DNA from: Cupriavidus sp. YR651 | GTDB taxonomy: Bacteria; Pseudomonadota; Gammaproteobacteria; Burkholderiales; Burkholderiaceae | Direction: 5' to 3' | Assembly (NCBI RefSeq): GCF_900101625.1 | Contig: NZ_FMYZ01000002.1 | Span: forward strand, 372,001 to 436,000 | Length of the DNA: 64,000 nt | Shown here: positions 38,604 through 45,495 of the stretch, piece by piece | Position numbering within the stretch: position 1 is the stretch's first letter | Layout of the letters: each line of letters opens with the position of its first letter | The notes under the pieces: model-generated | Database searches by the model: none | What the model saw: the letters and a program-made list of their open reading frames with translations, nothing else | What the model was told of the DNA's origin: nothing | Translations under genes and position numbers: made by a program

Positions 38604-39332
38604 ATGTCGTTCGGCATCGCATCCTATGGATTCGGGTTGCTGGCCGGAATCCTCTCGACGCTCTCGCCATGCGTCCTGCCAATCATTCCGATACTGCTGG
38701 GATCCGCTGCCAGTGCTCATGCCCGGGAGCCACTGGCATTGGCCGGGGGCCTGGCGCTTTCCTACGCCATTGTCGGCAGTGCCCTGGCATGGGCGGGTGC
38801 CGCGGTCGGCGTGGATACGTCGATATTTCGCGAGGCAGGCGCGGTCATCCTCGGGCTATTCGGCATCGTGCTGATGTCCACGAGTCTCCAGCAGCGCTTT
38901 GCCTCGGCGACGTCGGGCATTGGCGACGCCGGCAACAATCTCATCGCCCGCATGCGGCTTGATGGACTATGGGGCCAGTTCGCCATTGGGCTGGTGCTCG
39001 GGGTGGTCTGGAGTCCCTGTGTCGGTCCCACGCTTGGTGCGGCAATCGTTCTGGCCAGCCAGGGTCAGGATCTGCCGCAAGTTGCATCGCTGATGGGAGT
39101 TTTCGGGATTGGCGCGGCAATACCTATCGTCGCGTTGGTCTATGTGTCGCGAGCTGCGATGTTGAGGGTGCGGGGCAAGCTCATGCAGGCAGGCAAAACC
39201 GGCAAGCTGATTCTCGGTGCGGCGATGCTCGTCATTGCGGCGGGAATTCTGACCGGCATCGACAAGCCGCTGGAAGCCTGGCTGGTCGCACACTCGCCCG
39301 CGTGGCTCACGACGCTGACAACGCGATTCTGA
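38604..39332 (+). CDS. CcdA/DsbD-type transmembrane electron transporter
   Basis: A 242-residue membrane protein with about six to seven transmembrane segments. The two DsbD-beta-domain cysteine motifs are LSTLSPCVLPIIPILLG and VVWSPCVGPTLGAAIV. Such proteins move electrons from cytoplasmic thioredoxin to a periplasmic thioredoxin-like partner, here almost surely the WCPTC protein encoded three bases upstream. No cytochrome c biogenesis genes are near. Confidence 0.9.
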   Translation: MSFGIASYGFGLLAGILSTLSPCVLPIIPILLGSAASAHAREPLALAGGLALSYAIVGSALAWAGAAVGVDTSIFREAGAVILGLFGIVLMSTSLQQRFASATSGIGDAGNNLIARMRLDGLWGQFAIGLVLGVVWSPCVGPTLGAAIVLASQGQDLPQVASLMGVFGIGAAIPIVALVYVSRAAMLRVRGKLMQAGKTGKLILGAAMLVIAAGILTGIDKPLEAWLVAHSPAWLTTLTTRF

Positions 39333-39400
39333 TAACGCTCGAATCATGAGGCGGTGCGGCGCCTTTGCTCCCGTCCTCGTGTGAAGAGCCTCCGCCCAAA

Positions 39401-39528
39401 GCCCCAAAGAAAAAGCCGCGAACCCATGCGGGATCGCGGCTTTTCATTTTGAGGCGTGAATCAAAGACTCGAACCCCAGGCCTGCGGACTCCGAGTCCGT
39501 CACTTCAGCCGGCCGAGCCGAAGGATCT
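39401..39528 (-). repeat. Degenerate copy of tRNA(CAU) gene and its terminator
   Basis: Aligned with 45205-45334, this block shares the terminator hairpin almost exactly, then the T-arm (GACTCGAACCCC) and the anticodon-arm flank (CCTGCGGA...TCCGTC). The acceptor and D arms have decayed and the anticodon loop reads CTCGGAG instead of ATCATAA, so it cannot make a functional tRNA. With the intact copy it brackets the 39.5-45.2 kb segment, like an integration or duplication footprint. Confidence 0.7.
39411..39444. terminator. Bidirectional intrinsic terminator (duplicated)
   Basis: AAAAGCCGCG...CGCGGCTTTT stem with an inner AACCC/GGGAT extension. It lies 78 bp after the CcdA-like gene and can end that transcript. 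It is a near-copy of the tRNA terminator at 45215-45249. Confidence 0.75.
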
Positions 39529-39737
39529 TTCCTTCACCCCGTGCCGCCCAAACTTCCCCGTCTCTGACGCGTGCAACACCTGTACGTGGGTCAATGAGCG
39601 TCCGGGTGCGCCTGCATTTCAGAATAATTCTATTCAGCTGCAGCAACCGATACCGCATGCTGTTCCATAGATGTTGTCGCGGGCTTGCTCGCTGAAGAAC
39701 GAGCTCGCGGCGCACGCGCAGCAAGCCGCTCCACGCT

Positions 39738-39784
39738 ACCGCTCGACGGCGCCGGCAACCGCTGACACCGCGCTCCCGACCGCT
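39738..39784 (+). promoter_or_regulatory. Three ACCGCT direct repeats, BtsR/LytTR-like operator
   Basis: ACCGCT occurs at 39738, 39758 and 39779, starts 20 and 21 bp apart (two helical turns). E. coli BtsR (YehT) is known to bind paired ACC(G/A)CT hexamers about this far apart. A TATAAA box lies about 36 bp downstream and no -35 is evident, fitting an activated promoter for the cstA-derived gene. Confidence 0.6.
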
Positions 39785-39850
39785 CGCCAGACAGTCCCCA
39801 CGGAGGGAGACTGCGGCGATATAAATCCCCAAGATTCACAGGGGATGTCC

Positions 39851-40531
39851 ATGACACACGCCCTATATATCGTCATTGCGTCAGCGTGCATCCTGATGCT
39901 CGCCTACCGCTTCTACGGCATCTTCTTCGTGAGCAAGGTACTCGCCGCGAACGACGCAGAGGCGTTCGACGAGGTCCGTCCTTATCTCGGGTTCCTCAGG
40001 ACAGCCGGTGGCGTCACTGTCTCGGGCGGCGAGCCGCTCGCACAGCCCGCATTCGTCGGCGCGCTGCTGCGCGTGCTCCACGACGAGCATGGCATTCACA
40101 CAGCCATCGACACCCAGGGGTTTCCGAGCCGGAAGCTCCACGATGACTGGTTCGATGCAGTCGACCTCGTGCTGCTCGACATCAAGCACATCGACCCCGC
40201 GCGCTACCAGTCCATCACGGGGCACGCGCTCGCACCAACGCTTGACTTCGCCGCGCGCATGGTCCGCCTCGGCAAGCCGATGTGGATCCGCCACGTGCTG
40301 GTTCCCGGCCTGACTGACAACCCGGACGATCTCTCGCGTCTTGCCGACTACCAGGCCGGCCTCGGGCCACTGGTCGAGCGCGTGGATCTGCTGCCCTTTC
40401 ACCAGTTGGGCGCCCACAAATGGAAGGCGCTCGGCTACCCCGATCCGCTTGCCCGCACACCGACCCCCACACCAGGGCAAGTCGCCACCGCCATCGGAAC
40501 CCTGCGCAATCGGGAGCTTCCGGTCTTCTAG
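39851..40531 (+). pseudogene. pflA: Chimeric remnant: CstA N-terminus fused to C-terminal part of pyruvate formate-lyase activating enzyme
   Basis: A 226-residue open frame. Residues 1-36 (MTHALYIVIASACILMLAYR, then FYGIFFVSKVLAANDA) match the start of CstA/BtsT pyruvate/peptide transporters. From about residue 37 the protein is the PFL-activating enzyme (AGGVTVSGGEPLAQPAF, IHTAIDTQGF, LLDIKHID, LVPGLTDN). The radical SAM CX3CX2C motif lies in the missing part, so it cannot be a working activase. It appears to be a deletion joining two genes in frame. A good SD (AGGGG) precedes ATG 39851; ATG 39845 is also possible. Confidence 0.8.
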
Positions 40532-40556
40532 CTATATCGTCAGGAAATCCAACCGC

Positions 40557-41762
40557 ATGTCCCCCCCGCCAGATCTCGTCCTCGTCATTAACTGTGGCTC
40601 GTCGTCGCTGAAGTTTTCCGTGCTGCATGCCGATGGCGAGAATCCGCTCGTCAGCGGCATCGCCGAATGCCTCGGACTTCCCGATGCCAGGCTGATCCTC
40701 AAACAGGGCGGCGAGCGCGACACCGTGCTGCTCGATGGCCGCAGCCATGGCGACGCGCTCGCCACGCTGCTCGCGCGCCTCGATGACGGAGGACTGCTCG
40801 GCCGCGTCGCGGTGGTCGGCCATCGTGTGGTCCACGGCGGCGAGCGCTTCATCGAGTCCGTCCGGATCACGGCACAGGTGCTCGACGACATCGAGGCGGT
40901 GTCGGCCCTCGCCCCGCTGCACAACCCCGCCAACCTGGTCGGCATCCGCGCCTGCCTTGCGGGGCTGCCCGACGTGCCGCAGGTGGCTGTGTTCGACACG
41001 GCCTTCCACCAGACCATGTCGCGGGAGGCCTACAGCTATGCGGTGCCGCAGCACTTCTACCGCGAGCACGGCGTGCGCCGCTACGGCTTTCACGGCACAT
41101 CTCATCGCTACGTCTCGGCGCAGGCCGTGCACCTGGCCGGCCTGGAGCAAGGCGATCACGGACTGGTCGTCGCGCACCTCGGCAACGGAGCCTCGGCCAC
41201 GGCCGTACACAACGGCCGCAGTGTCGACACCAGTATGGGCCTGACCCCGCTCGAGGGTCTCGTGATGGGCACCCGCAGCGGCGACATCGACTTCGGCGCC
41301 GCTGCGCACATCGGCCGTGCGGCGGGTGTCGACCTGGCCGGCGTGGAGGCGCTGCTGAACAAGCAGAGTGGACTGCTCGGCCTGTCGTCGCTATCGAGCG
41401 ACTGCCGGCAACTCGAAGCCGCGGCGGATGAAGGGCACGCGGGCGCGACGCTGGCACTGGAGGTCTTCGTGCACCGGCTGGCCCGCCATGTTGGCGCGCT
41501 GGCCACATCGTTGCCGCGCCTCGACGCGCTCGTCTTCACCGGCGGCATCGGCGAGAACTCTGCCCGCGTACGCGCCATGACGCTGCGCCGGCTGGCGGTC
41601 TTCGGCTTCACGCTGGACGAGGTGGCCAACGCCCAGGCCGTACGCGGCCGCGCGGGGCGCATCGACGGCGGCGTCGGCCCCGCAGCCTGGGTCGTGCCCA
41701 CCGACGAGGAAGGACTGATCGCGCGCGATGCGGCACGACTTGCGGGCCTGCCCCGCGCCTGA
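40557..41762 (+). CDS. ackA: Acetate kinase
   Basis: A 401-residue full-length AckA. Signature 1 VLVINCGSSSLKFSV, VGHRVVHGGERF, signature 2 YGFHGTSHRYVS, the phosphate-binding AHLGNGASA and FTGGIGENSARVRA are all intact. It interconverts acetyl phosphate and acetate with ATP formation. It starts 25 bp after the chimeric pflA remnant and precedes pta, so it can still provide acetate overflow or acetate uptake though its neighbours are broken. Confidence 0.96.
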   Translation: MSPPPDLVLVINCGSSSLKFSVLHADGENPLVSGIAECLGLPDARLILKQGGERDTVLLDGRSHGDALATLLARLDDGGLLGRVAVVGHRVVHGGERFIESVRITAQVLDDIEAVSALAPLHNPANLVGIRACLAGLPDVPQVAVFDTAFHQTMSREAYSYAVPQHFYREHGVRRYGFHGTSHRYVSAQAVHLAGLEQGDHGLVVAHLGNGASATAVHNGRSVDTSMGLTPLEGLVMGTRSGDIDFGAAAHIGRAAGVDLAGVEALLNKQSGLLGLSSLSSDCRQLEAAADEGHAGATLALEVFVHRLARHVGALATSLPRLDALVFTGGIGENSARVRAMTLRRLAVFGFTLDEVANAQAVRGRAGRIDGGVGPAAWVVPTDEEGLIARDAARLAGLPRA

Positions 41763-41783
41763 TTGCTTATTGTTGAACTACCC

Positions 41784-43910
41784 ATGAATGCCACTTCCCA
41801 TCCCCACAGGTTTTATCTCGTCCCGGTATCGCGCGATACCGGCCTGACTTCCATGGCGCTCGGTCTCGTGCGCGCGCTGCAACTGGCCGGGGCACGGGTC
41901 GGCTTTGTCAAGCCGATCGTCCAGCCGGAGGCCATCGTCGGCGACTACGACGTCGCCAGCCACTTCGCACGCACGCTGTGCGGCACGGCGACGCCCGAGC
42001 CGATCCCGTTCGCCCACGCGGCGGAAATGGTGCGTTCCGGCCACCTTGCGGGCCTGATGGAGGAGGTCGTCGCCATGATTGAGTCCGCACGCGGGAACAA
42101 CCATGTCGTGATCGTCGAAGGCCTGATTCCCGATGTCGATTTTCAGATCGCCACGCGGCTGAACATCGAGATCATCCGCTCGCTCGGCGCTGACGTGGTA
42201 CCGGTTCTCGCGGGCAACGACCGCGACGCGGCGACGCTGACGGCCATCGCCGCCGCAGCGGCCGAGCAGTATGGCAACCACGGGCGCCGTCCGCTCGCCG
42301 GCGTGCTGGTCAACCGCTGCAACGACGCCTGCGCGGCGTCGCTCAGCGCGCTCGACGGCCTCTATCCCAATGGCCAGGAGCGCCGTGTGCCGATCGTGGC
42401 GGCCGTGCCGTCCGCACCGCAGCTGTCCGCGCCGCGAATGGCCGACGTTGCCGCCGGCCTCGGCCTGCACGTGATCCAATCCGGCAACATCGCGATCAAT
42501 CGGGTCGAGAGTGTGCTGGTGGCCGCGCGTTCACCCGAGAAGCTGATCGCGGACCTGCGGCCGGGCACGCTGGCGGTGATGCCTGGCGACCGCTCCGACG
42601 CGATCCTTGCGGCCGCGTTCGCCGCGCAGCGCGGCATGCCGCTGGCGGGCCTGCTGCTGACCTGCGGGGGCCAGCTCGCCCCCGAACTGGCGGGGCTGCT
42701 CGATGCGCCGCCGCTCGACAGCCTGCCGATCCTCGCTTCCGCCGACGACACCTTCACCATCGCGTCGCGGCTGGCCAATCTGTCCGTCCACGTGCCCTGC
42801 GACGATCTGGCGCGCATGGAGCGCGTCATCGCATTCATCGCCGAGCGCGTTGATACGCGCCCGCTGATGGCTCGCCTCGACGTGCCCGTCGAGCCGTTGA
42901 TGCCGCCGCCGATGTTCCGTCACCGGCTGGTGCAGGCCGCGCGCACGGCCAATCGCCGTATCGTGCTGCCCGAGGGCGACGAGCCGCGCACGCTCCGCGC
43001 CGCCGCCATCTGTGCCGAGAAGGGCATCGCGCGGTGCGTGCTGCTTGGCGCGCCGGAAGCGATCCGCACCGTCGCTGCCAATCACGGCATCGAACTGCCG
43101 CCGGGCGTGGAGATTCTCGACCCGGACAGTATCCGCGCCGACTATGTCGAGCCAATGGTCGCGTTGCGCAAGTCCAAGGGACTCACCGCGCTGCAGGCGC
43201 GCGCGCACCTGGAAGACACCGTGGTGCTCGGCACGATGATGCTGGCCAACGGCGACGTCGACGGCCTCGTCTCCGGCGCGGTCCACACCACGGCCAGCAC
43301 CGTGCGTCCCGCGCTGCAGTTGATCCGGGCCGCACCCGCAATGAAGATCGTTTCCAGCGTGTTCTTCATGCTGATGCCCGACCAGGTGTTCGTGTACGGC
43401 GACTGCGCGATCAATCCGGACCCCACTGCAGCCGAGCTGGCCGAGATCGCGATCCAGTCGGCTGACAGCGCGCGCGCCTTCGGCATCGACCCGCGCATCG
43501 CGATGATCTCCTACTCCACCGGTGCGTCCGGCGCGGGCCAGGACGTCGACAAGGTGCGCGAAGCCACCGCGCTCGTACGCGAACGGCGCCCCGACCTGAT
43601 CGTCGACGGCCCGATCCAGTATGACGCCGCGTCCGTCGCGAGCGTGGCGCGGCAGAAGGCGCCGGAGAGCCCGGTCGCCGGGAATGCGAACGTGTTCATC
43701 TTCCCGGACCTGAACACCGGCAACACGACCTACAAGGCCGTGCAGCGGTCGGCCAACGTCGTTTCCGTTGGGCCGATGCTGCAAGGCCTGCGCAAGCCGG
43801 TGAACGACCTGTCGCGCGGTGCGCTCGTCGACGATATCGTCTACACGATCGCGCTCACCGCCGTACAGGCTGCGGCCGGCGCGCGCGGGAATGCTGGCGA
43901 TGACCGTTGA
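41784..43910 (+). CDS. pta: Phosphate acetyltransferase (long form)
   Basis: A 708-residue protein of the E. coli Pta class. The N-terminal BioD-like P-loop domain (FYLVPVSRDTGLTSMALGLVRAL), a central DRTGG domain (TLAVMPGDRSDAILAAAF) and the C-terminal catalytic PTA domain (RIVLPEGDEPRTLRAA, YSTGASGAGQDVDKV, FPDLNTGNTTYKAVQRSA) are complete. It exchanges acetyl-CoA and acetyl phosphate. It lies 21 bp after ackA and overlaps the focA remnant by 11 bases. Confidence 0.96.
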   Translation: MNATSHPHRFYLVPVSRDTGLTSMALGLVRALQLAGARVGFVKPIVQPEAIVGDYDVASHFARTLCGTATPEPIPFAHAAEMVRSGHLAGLMEEVVAMIESARGNNHVVIVEGLIPDVDFQIATRLNIEIIRSLGADVVPVLAGNDRDAATLTAIAAAAAEQYGNHGRRPLAGVLVNRCNDACAASLSALDGLYPNGQERRVPIVAAVPSAPQLSAPRMADVAAGLGLHVIQSGNIAINRVESVLVAARSPEKLIADLRPGTLAVMPGDRSDAILAAAFAAQRGMPLAGLLLTCGGQLAPELAGLLDAPPLDSLPILASADDTFTIASRLANLSVHVPCDDLARMERVIAFIAERVDTRPLMARLDVPVEPLMPPPMFRHRLVQAARTANRRIVLPEGDEPRTLRAAAICAEKGIARCVLLGAPEAIRTVAANHGIELPPGVEILDPDSIRADYVEPMVALRKSKGLTALQARAHLEDTVVLGTMMLANGDVDGLVSGAVHTTASTVRPALQLIRAAPAMKIVSSVFFMLMPDQVFVYGDCAINPDPTAAELAEIAIQSADSARAFGIDPRIAMISYSTGASGAGQDVDKVREATALVRERRPDLIVDGPIQYDAASVASVARQKAPESPVAGNANVFIFPDLNTGNTTYKAVQRSANVVSVGPMLQGLRKPVNDLSRGALVDDIVYTIALTAVQAAAGARGNAGDDR

Positions 43911-44217
43911 TCACGGTCTCGAGGCGGCTCTGCCGCCTGCCATTGCCCGCGCGGCGGAGGAGCTTGGCGTCAGGAAAGCGCGCTACGGCAACGCAACGCT
44001 GTTCGTGATGACCATCCTCGGCGGTGCCTTCATCTCGCTTGGTGGCCTGTTCGCCACGGTTGCGATGGCGGGTGCCGACGGCCACCTGTCGTATGGCGTC
44101 ACGCGCCTGCTCGGCGGCGGCGTCTTCTCGCTCGGGCTTGTGCTGATCCTGATCGGTGGCGCGCTGCTCGTCGGCGCGACGTACTGGTTCGCCTATTGCC
44201 GTACGCGCGCCGGCTGA
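43900..44217 (+). pseudogene. focA: Internally deleted formate/nitrite channel (FocA remnant)
   Basis: A 105-residue open frame. Residues 1-87 match the FocA N-terminus (LPPAIARAAEELGVRKARYG, GAFISLGGLF, LLGGGVFSLGLVLILIGGA). The final 20 residues match the extreme C-terminus of FNT channels (GGALLVGATYWFAYCR). FocA is about 285 residues, so about 180 residues are missing and the pore cannot form. The junction lies at a GGA stretch that occurs in both parts of FNT proteins, consistent with deletion between short repeats. Confidence 0.75.
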
Positions 44218-44234
44218 ACGGCGCCCGGGTCACG

Positions 44235-45119
44235 CTACGAGATCGCCAGTCGGTACTTGAGCGCGCTGAGGAAACGCCGGCTGACCGGGATCTTCTGGCC
44301 GCCGAGGGAGATGATCTCGGCCAGGCCGTTCGACTGGAACACGATCTCGCGGATCGCGTCGGGGTTCACGAGCACCTGGCGGTGGCAGCGGAACAGCGAC
44401 GTGCGTTGTTCCAGCGTTTTCAGCGTCAGTTCGGTGAATCGCTCCTGCGCCAGACCGTCGATGACGAACACGCCGCTCGCGCGCGAGATCACGTATTCGA
44501 TCTCGCTCACCCTGGCCAGGTAGATGTGGTTCTGCCTGCAGCACGGAATCTGCGCAGCAGCCGGCCAGGCTCGTACAGGCCGGGCGTCGGTCCGGCTGAT
44601 CGAGCACTGGTAGGCCACCTCGTTGCCGTCGGCATAGATGACGATGTTTTTCTCAATTGCCTCCAGCGTCTGCCGCGAGAGGATCTGCATGCCGGACCGA
44701 TGATGGTCGCCCCCGACACCGATGAAGGCCAGCAGCCGCTGGCGATCGGTGATGGCCACCGCGCCGACGCCGGTCTCTTCGTAGACGATGCGGGCCACGC
44801 GGATCGCGCTGTCGGCGTCCAGCCCGCCGCGCAGGGCGCCTTCGGCGCGCGCCGCGATCTCGAGCGCCTTGGCCGAGAACACGCTGGACTGACGCTCGAG
44901 GGACATCCGCCGGTCCAGCAGGATGCTCATGAAGAAACCCGCACCCGCGGTATTGGCGATCAGCATTGGCACGGCAATCTGGCCGACAAGATGGACGGCG
45001 GCATCGAAGGGCTTTATCAGCGTCAGCAGCAACAGCATCTGCACCGCGACCGCCGTGCCCGTCACGAACGCGACGGCCGGTGGGTGGAACAGCCATTCCA
45101 GGCGTCCACGCCGGGTCAT
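44235..45119 (-). CDS. Fused BtsS sensor fragment and BtsR LytTR DNA-binding domain
   Basis: A 294-residue open frame. Residues 1-70 match the last transmembrane helices of BtsS/LytS kinases (AVHLVGQIAVPMLIANTAGA). Residues ~80-175 match the BtsS GAF-like sensor (VAITDRQRLLAFIGVGGDHH, IYADGNEVAY). From ~190 it is a LytTR domain close to E. coli BtsR (IPCCRQNHIYL, FTELTLKTLEQRT, LFRCHRQVLVNPDAIREI, VPVSRRF-like end). The kinase core and receiver domain are absent, and the sensor is also cut at its 5' end. No SD is visible. It could be a one-component regulator or a relic. Confidence 0.75.
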   Translation of the reverse strand: MTRRGRLEWLFHPPAVAFVTGTAVAVQMLLLLTLIKPFDAAVHLVGQIAVPMLIANTAGAGFFMSILLDRRMSLERQSSVFSAKALEIAARAEGALRGGLDADSAIRVARIVYEETGVGAVAITDRQRLLAFIGVGGDHHRSGMQILSRQTLEAIEKNIVIYADGNEVAYQCSISRTDARPVRAWPAAAQIPCCRQNHIYLARVSEIEYVISRASGVFVIDGLAQERFTELTLKTLEQRTSLFRCHRQVLVNPDAIREIVFQSNGLAEIISLGGQKIPVSRRFLSALKYRLAIS

Positions 45120-45214
45120 CTACAGGTGAAGTCGCGTCCGCTGCAGGAAATCGTCAGCCGCGGTGCCTCCGCGCGAGGCACCCCTGTGAGACACCTTTGG
45201 CGATGCCCCAAAGC

Positions 45215-45249
45215 AAAAAGCCGCGAACCCTTGCGGGATCGCGGCTTTT
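45215..45249 (-). terminator. Intrinsic terminator of the tRNA gene
   Basis: AAAAGCCGCG...CGCGGCTTTT stem, 9 bp downstream of the tRNA CCA end on the minus strand. Symmetric, so it can also act on the plus strand. Confidence 0.85.
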
Positions 45250-45257
45250 CAAATAGA

Positions 45258-45334
<77 letters not shown>

Positions 45335-45347
45335 AACGAAGACCGCA

Positions 45348-45375
45348 ATTATACCTACGGTTTGGGGCCTGTCAA
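45348..45375 (-). promoter_or_regulatory. Strong sigma-70 promoter of the tRNA gene
   Basis: On the minus strand TTGACA (45375-45370), 16 bp, TATAAT (45353-45348), both perfect hexamers, ending 14 bp before the tRNA 5' end. Confidence 0.9.
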
Positions 45376-45412
45376 CACCTTTGTGACAGCCTTGTGCACG
45401 CTTTCGCGGTGC

Positions 45413-45442
45413 CCAAAAAAAGGGCAGGCCCTGGGGCCTGCC
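45413..45442 (-). terminator. Intrinsic terminator of the MHS transporter gene
   Basis: Perfect 8-bp stem GGCAGGCC/GGCCTGCC with a 4-nt loop, followed on the minus strand by a run of T (the A-run at 45415-45421). Confidence 0.88.
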
Positions 45443-45495
45443 GTGAGAAGGAGCGACCGACATTACCGGATCGGTCTTTCCTGAGCGAGGTTGCC

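Larger units (their letters stand above)
39333..39844. other. Junction region between stress island and fermentation remnant
   Basis: A 512-bp stretch without a credible gene. It contains the degenerate tRNA-plus-terminator repeat (39401-39528) and, further on, three ACCGCT direct repeats (39738-39784) and a TATAAA box near 39820 ahead of the chimeric cstA/pflA gene. Confidence 0.6.

Noticed and set aside
39466..39528. A functional tRNA with CGG anticodon in the degenerate block
   Set aside because: The anticodon arm can pair, but the acceptor and D arms do not fold and CCA is missing, so it was kept only as a decayed copy.
39333..39844. An integrase or transposase explaining the tRNA-bracketed segment
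   Set aside because: No integrase-like or transposase-like frame was found between 39.3 and 45.4 kb on either strand.
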